64,000 nt of DNA. It comes from Saccharina japonica. Its lineage: Eukaryota; Sar; Phaeophyceae; Laminariales; Laminariaceae. The notes beneath the pieces are model-generated. The model had not been told where the DNA came from. It did not search any database and saw only the letters and a list, made by a program, of their open reading frames with translations. The first letter of the stretch is position 1. The number at the start of each line of letters is the position of its first letter. Position numbers and translations under genes: made by a program. Positions 32,401 to 42,119 of this stretch are shown here, piece by piece. The stretch covers positions 74,159 to 138,158 of the forward strand of contig MEHQ01004506.1 of the NCBI GenBank assembly GCA_008828725.1, given 5' to 3'.

Positions 32401-34559
32401 CCTTCGCACCCCTCCAATGCCAGGACGGAGCATGTCGGGTTTTCACCGACCAGGCAGACATTGGGGGACTCACATCCGTCCACCTATTGCACCGTTAACC
32501 ACTAAACACACAGACTGCTTGAAGTACGCATTGTGTCTCGAAAATAGCTGTTTTGCTCGCCTGCCCCCTCGTACCGAAATTGGCTGCAACAGGTCTGCGG
32601 ATACTGCGCGAGCAGCAGAGGTCATCACGTGCGGGTTTACGCCGCATCCGGGGGGGCACGGAGAGGATAAGGTACGGCTGCTGTATGGCGTTTTTTTCGC
32701 TGGTCGTCGTTGGCTATCGGTGGTGGGTGTAAGTTTGCGCTTCTGCCCGCCGCCGGACGGTGTTGGTGTTGGTGTTGGTGTTGGGTTGTAGTGGTGGTGG
32801 TGGTTGTTGTTGTTGTTGTTGTTGTTGTTGGTTGTTGTTGGTTGTTGTTGTTGTTGTTGGTGTTGGTGGTGGTGGTGGTGGTGGTGTTGGTGGTAGTGGT
32901 GGTGGTGACTGTGGTGGTGGTTGCGTTAGTGATCGGGGGCGATGGTAGTGGTGGTGATGGTGGTAGTGGTGGTGGTGGCGTAGGTGTCGTTGTTGCTGCT
33001 GTTGTTGGTGTTGTTGTTATTGCTATGGTTGTTGGTTTTCATGGCCGTTGTGGATATCGCCGCCGTCGTTATTCGTTGTCAACTGCACCGTTCATCAAAC
33101 ATCAAAACCGATGGAAAACAAACAACGCCAAGAAACATCCCATTCACGCACGCACACCCCGCCCTCGCCACCACTCCACCCCAACCACCCATCCCATACA
33201 CACCCCCTCCATCCACCCACCCCACCCCCCACCCGCCACTCCCACCCACCCCACCCCAACCCACCCACCCCACTCCACCCACCCCACCCCACCACCCCAC
33301 CCCACCCCACCGCACCTACCCATCTACCGGCATGCAGGTGCGCAAAACAGCGTCGGAGCGTCCGACCGCCCGTCCCCCATCCAGCACTTTCGAAGACCCC
33401 GCCGAAGCCGTCGCATCCCTCAAAGCCGAGGGAGCCTTCGTCTGCGCCCTGGAAACCACCGACGGCGCCTCGTCTCTGTTCGACGTACGGTTCCCCTTGC
33501 CCCTGCCCTTGCTCCCCTCTCCTCCCGGGTCGGAAAACGCCGCCGAGTCGAAACCCTCTGGCGGCTTGGCTGAGGGGGAAGTCTAGGGGGGGTGGGTGTG
33601 GGTGGGGAGGGCGTGAGGGCTGGGTGGAGGAGGGGGGGGTTGTTGGCGCGGGTGCTGGTGAACATGGAGGTTAGCTGGTGTTGAGTGAGAACGAGTGCGG
33701 GTCTGTGCGACCTGGTATGGAGGTGAGAGCTGGGGGGGGGGGAGGGGGGAGGGAGGGAGGGGGGGAGGGGGGGAGGGACGAGGGAGGGAGGGAGGCCGCG
33801 TTCTCCGATTACGGCGGAGGCTAATGTATTAAGAGTGAACAGAACCAAATACGGTGTGTAAACATAAGGGGATTACGTTGTTTTTGGGGTTCTATCGTGG
33901 GTTCTGATATGAATACGTGGCATCTGTGCTCACCGCGGGCACACAGCTTTTATCGTTAGTTTTGTTCAGCATGGTCTCGTGCATCCCTCCCCAACGTGCT
34001 CCAGCTGTAGATTACCTGTGTTACCGACAACTGCTGTTACGTACTTGCTCCCTTCCTTGCCCCCCTTTTGCCGTTGCGGCGGCCGTGGTCGAAATATCTT
34101 GAAGGAAGCCGAACAAAGCGGTATAATCCCCATCAAGAAGCGGGATAATCCCATGTCAAAGCGGGATATATCCCCATTTCGAAGCGGGACTGTCCCACTA
34201 CGAAATGAGAACCCCATGAAGACGCGGTACATATATATAGTGTATATATATGTATATATGTACAGTATATATAGTATATATAACCCCAAACACGCCCACC
34301 AATCACATACGCCTTGATTCCCCAATGCCACCACCACCACCAACACCAACTACACGTTCGCCCTGTTGTGTCATTCGCTCTGCTCTCGTTCGTACGCGTT
34401 GTGTATGTATGCGCCATGTTTTATTTTTTTGTTCTTGCCTAGGTGCCCGTGTTCGGGCTGAAGAATTCCCTCAACGTGGCTTCGGCGGGCACGGTGGTTT
34501 TGTACGAGGTTCTCAGGCAGTGGTCGCTGGCCGGACGCCTTGCGGGAAACCGAGACTGA
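23409..34559 (+). CDS. SpoU/TrmH-class RNA 2'-O-methyltransferase, multi-exon
   Basis: SAM-dependent 2'-O-ribose methylation of tRNA or rRNA by a trefoil-knot SPOUT enzyme. Exons: 23409-23546 (EFYGSAALKAYNTFV), 25906-26036 (LVRRHRADRAEYLRN, HPVVLVCDNVR), 30171-30200 (micro-exon SAYNVGSIF), 32593-32671 (SADTARAAEVITCGFTPHPG), 33338-33484 (AVASLKAEGAFVCALET), 33675-33722 (LVLSENECGSVRPG) and 34443-34559 (VPVFGLKNSLNVASAG, VLYEVLRQW, stop TGA). All joins keep frame. Motif 1 is N-V-G-S-I-F-R. Motif 2 reads ENE-C-G where GNE-x-G is usual. Motif 3 is SLNVA. A few residues normally between motif 2 and VPVFG, and before LVL, are not found, so another small exon may exist or the 33484 border may lie further right. 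The start codon is unseen; the 5' end may be the signal-peptide gene of copy 2. Fold and class are firm, target RNA is not. The first exon is assigned by position and phase only. Confidence 0.82.
23565..24130 (+). repeat. GATCTAGATGAC 12-bp minisatellite and degenerate GATC repeats
   Basis: At 23862-24020 a 12-bp GATCTAGATGAC unit repeats ~13 times with GAGCTAGATGAC variants. Flanks are degenerate GATC-containing repeats with a ~120-bp duplication (TGTAGATCACAGCCTGTATG at ~23680 and ~23806). In the methyltransferase intron, starting ~20 bp after the donor. Confidence 0.85.
24345..24420 (+). repeat. Family Q 3' end
   Basis: ATGCGTGGTCAATGGTCAAA then TGACTAAGGCAAGCAGCAAA TGAGTAC, without the C-run. 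It abuts a family P tail. Confidence 0.55.
24420..25295 (+). repeat. Family P cluster: partial copies and one full copy
   Basis: Tails end in C-runs at ~24485 and ~24748. The full copy is ~24770-25295: GTTGGCGTCGGTTGGCAACG stem, GAGCTAGACAACCAGGGTGC, T-runs, AATGGTCGTATCACGTAGTG, GTGGCCACACCAG, then GAGTAC and an 18-nt C-run. Confidence 0.75.
25560..25905 (+). repeat. Degenerate ~110-bp tandem repeat ending at an exon border
   Basis: Three loose copies of ACCAATCAGCGAACGCCATT, CGGTCTCTTATCATTCCGTC and GGCGTTTTT at ~25600, ~25670 and ~25855. The last runs into the exon at 25906, whose first bases are GTGGCGTTTTTGG, so the acceptor lies inside the repeat. Confidence 0.55.
26047..26745 (+). repeat. 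Family P tail plus indel-rich full copy
   Basis: 26047-26200 repeats ~24485-24755, and 26200-26450 is nearly identical to 24757-25010. From ~26450 the copy diverges mainly by one-base insertions and deletions (for example GAAAAACCCAAACGCGCTCC). It begins 10 bp after the donor of the exon ending at 26036. Confidence 0.7.
26990..27730 (+). repeat. Degenerate 30-45-bp tandem array
   Basis: Around 18 loose repeats of GGGGGTCTGAAATGACTTGA followed by ATTTGTAT. A purine-rich stretch (GAGAGGGAGGAGAGGGAG) interrupts it at ~27535-27600. Noncoding, in the methyltransferase intron. Confidence 0.65.
27735..28290 (+). repeat. Dispersed repeat with B-box-like GGTTCGAGAC (copy 1)
   Basis: Shares CAAGAGTGCCGGGGTTCGAG..ACCGTGTA, TTCTTTGTATGTTACG, AGATAAAAAATT, GATGAAAAGT and GGGGTCCCTATCAC..GAGAGCC with 54655-54965. 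GGTTCGAGACC fits a Pol III B box, so a tRNA-derived retroposon is possible. No A box is clear. Confidence 0.45.
28640..28800 (+). repeat. ~80-bp tandem duplication
   Basis: TTTTGTCGTGCAGACGCATG and TTTTGTCGTGCAGGCGCATG head two units, each with TATGCCGTAGAG and TTTTATGTTCAC. Its GCATG/GTAGAGGTGCGACATG words recall the family E terminus. Confidence 0.7.
29170..30092. other. Assembly gap, 923 N
   Basis: Lies in the methyltransferase intron between the exons at 26036 and 30171. Translations spanning it are meaningless. Confidence 0.99.
30462..30928. mobile_element. ~465-bp element with ~70-bp inverted ends
   Basis: AAAAGTAGTAGTGACGGCCA then TTCCTAACGAAACAA, AGATGATGTCGTATCTGAGG at 30465-30530 is mirrored by CCTCAGATACGATATCATCT and TTCGTTAGGAATGGCCGTCG at 30866-30918. 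The interior has no supported coding sequence. In a methyltransferase intron. Confidence 0.75.
31810..31850. repeat. C-run
   Basis: About 20 consecutive C with flanking CCCCCTCCC. The intron around it (30201-32592) holds no other supported gene. Confidence 0.9.
32165..32470 (-). repeat. Family Q copy and family P 3' end, both minus
   Basis: 32165-32345 in plus sense reads GGGGCGGAGTACTCATTTGT..TGCTTGCC, GTTGACCACAAATCCC, TTTCGAGACGGAGC. 32350-32467 reads GGGGTGTACTTCATTTTCAT..GCATGGCCGTAGTCG to GAC CAGGCAGACATT. Two different families sit tail to tail in the same orientation. Confidence 0.65.
32760..33320 (+). repeat. GTT/GGT-rich tract, then CCACCC-rich tract
   Basis: 32760-33045 is almost only GTT, GGT and GTG triplets. 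33150-33320 is C/A-rich CCACCC repeats. They fill the intron between exons 32593-32671 and 33338-33484. The pyrimidine-rich tract sits next to the acceptor. Confidence 0.9.
33725..33795. repeat. GGGA-rich tract
   Basis: G-runs separated by A directly after the donor of the motif-2 exon (33722). Confidence 0.85.
33830..33912. mobile_element. Short GTTCTGAT-type palindrome
   Basis: GTGAACAGAACCAAATACGG TGTGTAAACATAAG faces GGGTTCTATCGTGGGTTCTG AT. Related sequence occurs at 4372-4445 and 23195-23290. It resembles family C with different terminal bases. Confidence 0.45.
34205..34285. repeat. TATATA/TGTATATA tract
   Basis: About 75 bp of TA-rich alternating sequence between AAGCGGGAT-type short repeats (34115-34200) and the last methyltransferase exon. 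Confidence 0.85.
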
Positions 34560-34572
34560 TACGTAACGTGTC

Positions 34573-34680
34573 TCCTGCGGGGGGAGGGCGGCGTACTCAT
34601 TGGTTGCTTGCCTTTGTCATTCGACCATTGACCACGCATCCCTTTCGAGACGGAGCGGGGTCACTTTTAGGTCCTTTTGG
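34573..34680 (-). repeat. Family Q 3' end
   Basis: Plus sense: GGGCGGCGTACTCATTGGTT GCTTGCC, CATTCGACCATTGACCACGC, ATCCCTTTCGAGACGGAGC. It starts ~20 bp after the methyltransferase stop, so it probably lies in the 3' UTR. Confidence 0.6.
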
Positions 34681-34774
34681 TGTAAGCCGCTTTTAGGGCC
34701 ATCCGACCTATATAGCGACTCTACCCTACTTCGTAGCAGTCTTAATTACGCTTTCAAACTATTAGTAGGTACGA

Positions 34775-34862
34775 GTACACCACTCTGTACCGAAATATGA
34801 GCACCATTTTTATTAAATATCAATGTAGAAATCATTCTTCTATTTAGGGACAGAGTGTATGT
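34775..34862. mobile_element. Short palindromic MITE (family D)
   Basis: CACTCTGTACCGAAATATGA..GCACCATTTTTA faces AAATCATTCTTCTATTTAGG..GACAGAGTG. A diverged member. Confidence 0.5.
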
Positions 34863-35049
34863 CTTATGGTACTTCTGTCGCCATCGGATTTGTTTGTCAC
34901 ACACGCTGCGCCAAGGAAACAGCATATCAAGTCCACTTTTACACGGGTGAGGTGCTGCAGAGAGCCACTCGCTCCTGTGGCCGAGACGCGGCAATGGAAA
35001 AATGGGAGTAGCAGCCCCCTTTCTTTTTTCGTTTCTTTTTCTTCCCGTG

Positions 35050-35195
35050 TATGACCTTCGCCCCTTCTTTTCTCCCTCCCTCCTACCCTCGTAGTCGAAA
35101 CTCAGATCCGGAGTCACATATCACAGCGGGCTGCTCTCCTCCCCCCTCCCCACTATTAATAATTTGTACCTTCAGTTGTATCGCGATTAATGGAG
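35050..35195 (-). mobile_element. 5'-truncated tRNA-headed SINE copy
   Basis: Minus-strand SINE 3' part (GATCTGAGTTTCGACTACGA and CTCCGGATCTGAGTTTCG) without the tRNA-like head. It directly abuts a family E copy at 35185. Confidence 0.5.
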
Positions 35196-35485
35196 GTGTA
35201 GGGTATACCTTTTTTTGGCTGAAACGTTTTCTGGATGACCTACAGTAGTAAAGGCTCCTTAACCCAAAAATCGTCGGAATGTACCCATTCTTGTCATGCA
35301 ATATTTTTCGATGCATATTTAGAGGCCATGTGATTGATGGTTCATCGGGTATTGCTCGTATTTAGCACTTTGTTTTCCTCCAGAATTAGTGTAGTTTTTG
35401 GGTAGGGGGGTTAGAGCTCCTCGAGTGACCATCCTACATCAGAAAAAAAATGTGGTGCACCTCTCAACTGTAGTATTCATCTCCA
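35185..35485 (-). mobile_element. TIR element family E, inverted copy
   Basis: Plus sense: GGAGGTGTAGGGTATACCTT, TTGGCTGAAACGTTTTCTGG, AACCCAAAAATCGTCGGAAT, GAGCTCCTCGAGTGACC, TGGTGCACCTCTCAAC. It carries the same parts as 49222-49497 in reverse. Confidence 0.55.
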
Positions 35486-35574
35486 GCCCTTTCTTGCCTC
35501 GTAGACTCACGCCCCTTTACGTAACACCAGTAGTGCTGAACGCAACAAAGTATCACACCTCGGGGAAGATCTGA

Positions 35575-36215
35575 CAGATCATACAGATCATTCCTACTTG
35601 ACGATCTAGATCTTTCAAGGCAGAGTATCTATTCCCTGATCTTGTACGTATGATTTGCAGTAGCTAATGTTTTCCGGGTGAGACCCGTATTTTACTCCGG
35701 ACGATCTAGCACACCGTTTCCCGCGGGTTCGAGCTGTACTGCTATACAGATCCTGCAGATAGATCCTCTCACAACGGCGGTTGAGGAACTAGATGATCTG
35801 GGTCATGATCTATCGGTAGATTATCCATCTGTAGATGATCTAGATCATGATCTATCTGTAGATGCTCTAGATCATGATCTATCTGTAGATGCTCCGGATG
35901 ATCTAGCACACCGTTTCCCGCGGGTTCGAGCTGTACTGCTATACAGATCCTGCAGATAGATCCTCTGACAACAGCGGTTGAGGAACTAGATGATCTGGGT
36001 CATGATCTATCTGTAGATGATCTAGATCATGATCTATCTGTAGATGCTCTAGATCATGATCTATCATGCTCTAGATTATGATCTAAATGTATGTGATCTA
36101 CGTAGATCATGATCTATCTGTAGATAATCTAGACCATGATATATCTGTAGATGATCTAGATCATGATATCTAGACCATGATCTGTCTGTAGATTATGTAG
36201 ATCATGATCTATCCC
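35575..36215 (+). repeat. GATC-rich array with ~240-bp higher-order duplication
   Basis: Block GATCTAGCACACCGTTTCCC..GCGGGTTCGAGCTGTACTGC occurs at ~35702 and ~35900, each followed by AGATGATCTGGGTCATGATC and 27-bp GATCATGATCTATCTGTAGA units. Confidence 0.8.
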
Positions 36216-36244
36216 TGGTGTGAAAGTTTCATTGTGTACTCCTT

Positions 36245-36600
36245 TGCCGCTTCGAGACAAACATCTACGATAGGGGTACTGTGCCGTTTTTTGGCTAAAC
36301 TATTTCTGAATGTACCGTTTTTTGGCTAAACTATTTCTGAATGTACCGATTTTTGGCTAAAATATTTCTGAATGACCGAGGCTCCTTACCTTAACCCCCA
36401 AATCGTCGGAATGTCATTTCTACTCTTTGCAACAGCTTTTTTAATTGTTGTATGTACCCTACGAGGCCATGGCATTGTCTCATCGGGTTGCACTCAGCTT
36501 TCTCAAAATCATGCTTTTGCTTAGTTTTTGTATAGAGCTCCTCCAGGGAGGAAACTAAAAAAAAAAAACGGTGTGTGCACGCACACACGTCTACCTTACC
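36245..36600 (-). mobile_element. TIR element family E, inverted copy with internal triplication
   Basis: The CCGTTTTTTGGCTAAACTAT-TTCTGAATGTA segment is tandemly triplicated (36285-36375). The copy then continues CTCCTTACCTTAACCCCCAA, AATCGTCGGAATG, GAGCTCCTCCAGGGAGG and a long A-run. Confidence 0.5.
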
Positions 36601-36829
36601 ATGTGTCTGTCCACACCTCGCCGGTAATCAGTACCTGGTACAGCGTCTGGGGCCATCTCCTTTTTTCTCCAGGTCTTCGGGGCTCGCAGCTCATGCTGTG
36701 AATACCGTTCGGTGACGTTATGTAAGACTGGGTGAAGCCCATACATACAATTACAGTGGTTCTTTTTTAGTACTGCACTGCCATACATAGAGAAAACCTA
36801 CTGTAAGTTCGACTCTAATTCCGAGTGTT

Positions 36830-36985
36830 TTATCCCCCTTTGAAGGGTTAGTTGTCCCCCTTTAAGGGGTTAGTTGTCCCCCTCTAAGGGGGTGCTCGTA
36901 TCCCCTTTAAGGGGCTACTTGTCCCACTTTAAGGGTTTACTTGTCCCACTTTAAGGGGGATACTTGTCCCCCTTTGTGAATGAGG
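36830..36985 (+). repeat. Tandem CCCTTTAAGGGG repeat
   Basis: About six units of 26-28 bp (TTGTCCCCCTTTAAGGGGTT AG). Each holds a short palindrome CCCCTTTAAGGGG. It starts from a family A-like GACTCTAATTCCGAGTGTTT. Confidence 0.75.
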
Positions 36986-37127
36986 GCTTTGCTGGCTGCC
37001 AAATGCAAGGATAAAACATCAACATGGGGCTGTCGGCCGAGAGCTTCTGCCCCCTATATATATACCTCGCAGAGGCAACCCGGGCTGCTTCTTGTGGCCG
37101 CTGCTGTACTGCTTCGTACCAGGTATA

Positions 37128-37240
37128 CATCAAGGCTGCCTGGTCGGTGAAAACCCGACATGCTCCGTCCCGGCATTGTAGGAATACGACGGTCTATGGT
37201 CATACGACTACGGGCATGCATGAAAATGAAGTACACCCCC
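37128..37240 (+). repeat. Family P 3' end
   Basis: GCCTGGTCGGTGAAAACCCG to GACTACGGGCATGCATGAAA ATGAAGTACACCCCC. The GAGTAC end is changed to GAAGTACA. Confidence 0.6.
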
Positions 37241-37724
37241 TCCGCAAAATGTTTCGCTCTGAAGTGCTAAAGTGGTCTTGAAGAAACTCGTATTTTGGGG
37301 GGCGAGGTTCAAGTTCTTACGCGAGACAGGGCGTGTACCATGCACTAATTTCAAACGTAACGTCTCCCAAATTTCTTGTTTTTGTTTCCTGCAAATCTCA
37401 ACCTGCCTTTCTTATTGCTTATTTTCTTAAAATAAATCGTTTTGGGGCCCACAGGTGTACGTAGCGGCCAAAAAAACGGTAAGAAGTGCGGTCTTCTATA
37501 TAGTGCGGTATTTTGGAGCATCTAGGAGGAGCATGCAGCATTGCGAGTATCAATATCTGTATATATGCGCACGTGCGGTCTTTTATAGTGCGGTATTTCT
37601 TACAGTGTTTTTTATTTTTTTCCAGACACACAAAGCCCACTCCTCCCTACCCCGGCGGCAGAGGCAGTCCGCGCTGCTTCTTCGCTCCGTGTGGCCAATG
37701 GTTGATTGATGCTAAATTGCGCAC

Positions 37725-38390
37725 AGTAGGCAGGGGCTCCTTTGAAGGGACCCTATTAATAGATTAATAGTGCGTTATGGATTGGAGGTTCCTTATATAG
37801 GGTACCGACGTGCCTTATCAGAGTTGGTACCGGCCCCTTATACAGTCAGTAGTGGCAAAGTTACGTGCAAACCCACGTTTTTTTTTTTTTCACAGATAAG
37901 ACACGCTCCCTGAATTCTGCAGCTTCAGGTTTGGTTTTCCTCGTATACAGGATGTACACCCTGCACGAGGACATACAAAACCCGTACACCAGTACGCGCG
38001 ATCGAAGTATCACGCACACACAGCTTGCAAATATGAGTTTCGACGGAATCCTCGTTGTCACAGTACAGTACAGTACAGTACAGTACAGTACAGTACAGTA
38101 CAGTACAGTACAGTACAGTACAGTACAGTACAGTACAGTACAGTACAGTACAGTACAGTACAGTACAGTACAGTACAGTACAGTACAGTACAGTACAGTA
38201 CAGTACAGTACAGTACAGTACAGTACAGTACAGTACAGTACAGTACAGTACAGTACAGTACAGTTTTTTTTTTTTTTTTACAAATAATTAAGTGGTAGGC
38301 AAAAAATGGTGGGCAGAATGTTTAGGGTCCCTTATGTACCGTTTTTCCTTATCGCGGGGTCCCTTAAAAAGGGTCCATACACCTACTGCT
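37725..38390 (-). repeat. AGGGACC-rich repeat split by an insertion
   Basis: 37725-37860 and 38310-38390 together mirror 5755-5975. The ~450 bp between hold the inverted partial of the 3530 repeat and the CAGTA microsatellite, so they look like an insertion. About 35 bp separate it from the minus-strand gene end at 38426. Confidence 0.55.
38060..38264 (+). repeat. CAGTA pentanucleotide microsatellite
   Basis: Forty-one uninterrupted CAGTA units followed by a T-run. A five-base unit gives open frames by chance (pentapeptide repeats) but no gene. Confidence 0.98.
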
Positions 38391-38425
38391 GTACCCCTGT
38401 CCCGGAAGCACGCCTCCATCTACTA

Positions 38426-41358
38426 CTACTGCTCCTGCTCCTCGTCAATCGCCCTGCGGTCGTCGCTTTGCCCGAGCCAAGCCTCGAGAGCTTCGCCGTG
38501 AATCACAATTGGCGCCGACGCCTCGGGCAGCAGCGACAACGAGCGCGCGATGCTCGGGTCGTTCGAAAAACGCTCCCCCAGATCCGCGTCCGCTTGAACA
38601 GGCCCAGCAAAGTCGAGGGACAGCAGGGTTTCCATCGCCTGCGAAGCGTTTTGTACAAGAAAAACACGAGCGCGAGCGCGGGGGGGAGGCGGGGGGGACC
38701 AAACACGACGCTGAGCTACAATTAAGGAGTACGGTTTGCGCACGAAGTTTATGTGTGGGACGCATTCCCATCAGCCATACGTCGCTTCTACAGTAAAGCT
38801 ATACATCGTGGTTGCGGGCGAAGCTATACGCGGAGGCGTGCTACGATACGATAGGGGCAACCACTTTATAACTGAAACGTTTTCTGAATGATTCATTCGA
38901 GCTCGCTAACCCAAAATCGACGGACTTTCATTCTTCTTGTGTTGCAATACAGTGCAGGACACCTATCAATAATAAGAAACAGGCTAAACATGAAAGCCAG
39001 GCTAATATTTAGACGAAAATAAGAACTTCGGGAGTGGTTATCTTGAGTCTAGAGTAGAACACACCCGCTCTCCAGTAAGAAATCCAAGTCTGGACCAGGT
39101 TCCCTGTTTCTTATTAGGTGTCCGGTACTGTATTTCTCGTGGCAAACTTAGCCCATGGGATGGCTGATCGGGTACGTAGCACTTTTTTTTTTTTTTGCAT
39201 TCCTGACTTATTTATTTTTACTTACTATTAGTATAGAGCTCCTCAAGCGAGGAGCTTCAGAAAAAAAAAAAAATGGTACACCTGTACCTTAAGGTAGCAT
39301 GCGTCCGGCTTGCGCGTTGTAGACGAGAGGGTCGAAACTATGATTAATATTCGCGCGTGCTTAATTCGTTGGTTGCGCGTTGGGAGAGACAGGGACGAGG
39401 CGGGCCAGAACACAGCACCGTTCTGCTTACGGCTGAAGGCATACACAGCAGTACGAGGTGTGCAGGTATTCTCTGTCAGTGATTTGTACTTCTCCACAAC
39501 AGTAGAAGGACAATGTCGCTGCTAAGGTAACATAGCTGAGTATAGTAGCTGGTACGTATTATTACGTAAGTAAGTAGCCGACAGTATGACACAGCAGTAA
39601 CAAACGTAGGATACCAGGGGCAACTCAGTTCAATTACGTCGACACTACGTGCCGCCACGTACTGTATGTACTACTGTACGTAGGTATCTATAGTAGGCCG
39701 TGACAGCAGTAGTAGCAGCAGTATATGCGCTCTACAGCAGCAGTACGAGGTAGTACGTACACATATGTATGTACGAATAATATGAATACAAGCACATACT
39801 CGCACGTATTGTGTCGTTGGTCGTATATACAAGTACGAAGTCGGTTCGTAGAAAGTGACGGTTTCATCAATAGGAAATGACAGTTTCATCCTCGGGAAAG
39901 TCTTAGGTATACTGACAATCAGGGTCCCACGACCCCACGAGTACAAACGTCGTACGTATATAGCAGCATGTAGATTACTTTTGTTTCTGTTTGTTCTCGG
40001 GGTCTTGCTTGTAGCTCGGGGTCTTGCTTTGTAGCTCAACGGGATGTATCGATCCACCAGGCACCACCACGCCCTGCCGATCACTCTCATCATCTGCCTC
40101 TCTTCCTGAGCAGAGCATCAATAATATCACATCAAAATCTGGAACTCGGGTCACCAGTAACACCATCTTCTTTTACAGAGCTGAGCTCTCATCATATCAC
40201 AGAACCAGCCTAACCGCGGTTCGGCACTTGGCCTCTATCTGGCATCATACGCCAGTCACAAGCCAATCTACTTCAACATTCTCTACCGTAGACGTCGAGC
40301 TATTACGGTGGGACCATAGTGATCAAGACCCGTCACGTATACAAAAACCTATACCTCTGGTATGTTACAGTTTTTTTACGAAGCACATTTGGTCCTGAAT
40401 ACTATTATACGTTCCCGCGTGATAATAAGAGTCTAATATTTCGGAAGCGAGTTTACCATCCGTCCCGAGAAAAAAAAGCGTAACACAATCACGACGAATA
40501 TTATGGTCCGAAAATAGCATGAATACTACGTTCCCGTGTAACAATAAGAGTCTAATATGTCGGAAGCGAGTTTGCCATCCGTCCCGAGAAAAAAAAGCGT
40601 AACATAATCACGACGGCGTTCTTGTCCGAAAATAGCGTGTGCGTACATACCTACAGTAGAAGCAAACATTTTTGCCAGAAAAAAATATATCTACGACATT
40701 CACGTGATTCCGTTTTGTCAGGAAAAAAAGCATGGAATAATTAAAATCAAATTCGTAGGTTTTTGTCAGAAAAATAATACCTTCGTATGATTGTACCTGG
40801 TACCAGAGGCGAAAACAAGGTCTTGACCCTTGACACGCCCATAAAAAAAACAGGTTTCCTATATATATTGCATCTTTACACACAGATGTAGCCTCTATAC
40901 AGCATCCCAACACTATGTTCAGGCACGTACAATACGTACATACAAAATGTATGTATGACGTATCATGCAACACGCTGTCGGCTTGTCGGCTGGAATGGAA
41001 AGCGGTGCACATTTTTCTGTGCCGTTTCGAAGGTGGTGGGTGTGAAGAAGGTGCCGACTGGAAGAAGTGGTGCACATTTGTTTGTTTACATCGACGGAAA
41101 AAAAGAAACGGAACCGAACGACAGCTGCAACTGCTGCGACGCGTGGTCTGACTACCCGCCTGTCTGCTTGTCTGTCTGTCTGTGTGTCTGCCTGCGTGTG
41201 TCTGTCTGTCTGTTTGTGTGTGTCCGTCTGTCTGCATGTCTGTCTGTCTGTTTGTCTATCTGTCTCTCCGTATGCCTGCCTGCCTATATGCCTGTCTGCC
41301 TGCCTGTCTGCCGGCCTGCCTGTCTGTCTACCTGTCTGTCTAGCTCTCTGCCTGCCTG

Positions 41359-41401
<43 letters not shown>

Positions 41402-42057
41402 ATTTCCCTCTCTCACCCGAACGGGCAGAAGTAGCTCGCCAAGATGCAACGCCGCCTCCGTCGCCGAGGACAGGATCACCAAGCTCAACTCTTGCGCCGA
41501 ACCCCCACTGCCGGCACCAACACCCCCCCCCTCCCCGGTATCAACTGAGCTCGAGGCATCAGCCGTGGCGCGTAGCTCCGTTCTGATCTTCCGAAGCGCC
41601 ACTCTAGCTGCCGCGAGGGTCATGTCCTGCTCACGGCCACGTCACGTACAACGGCGCGGCGGGGGTCGGAGTGGGGGTGGGGTTGGAGGCGGGGTTATAG
41701 GCCGGGGTGGGGGTGGGAGTGGGGCTAGCNNNNNNNNNNNNNNNNNNNNNNNNNNNNNNNNNNNNNNNNNNNNNNNNNNNNNNNNNNNNNNNNNNNNNNN
41801 NNNNNNNNNCCTCCCTCCCTCGCTCCCTCCCTCCCTTCCTTCCTCCCTCCCTCCTCTTTCCCGCAGCCGACCTGGTAATAATCGAGCCTCTAAGCCATGC
41901 CACGCTGTATACTGACAAGAGTAAAGAGAAGGGGTGACCTACTGCTGTACGTTTTCGCAGGGTTCCCTATGTTATCACTCTGGACGGAACTATAAGAACC
42001 GTTTGGTATTCACATTAATGTTGAAACGATCCTTATATTTCCGTCCACAGTGATAAC

Positions 42058-42119
<62 letters not shown>

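Noticed and set aside
32710..33573. 287-codon frame of Val/Gly and Pro/His repeats
   Set aside because: Low-complexity GTT/GGT and CCACCC tracts. Only the final part (33338-33484) is an exon.
38055..38291. Open frame of repeated VQYST
   Set aside because: Produced by the CAGTA pentanucleotide, which cycles through frames without stops.
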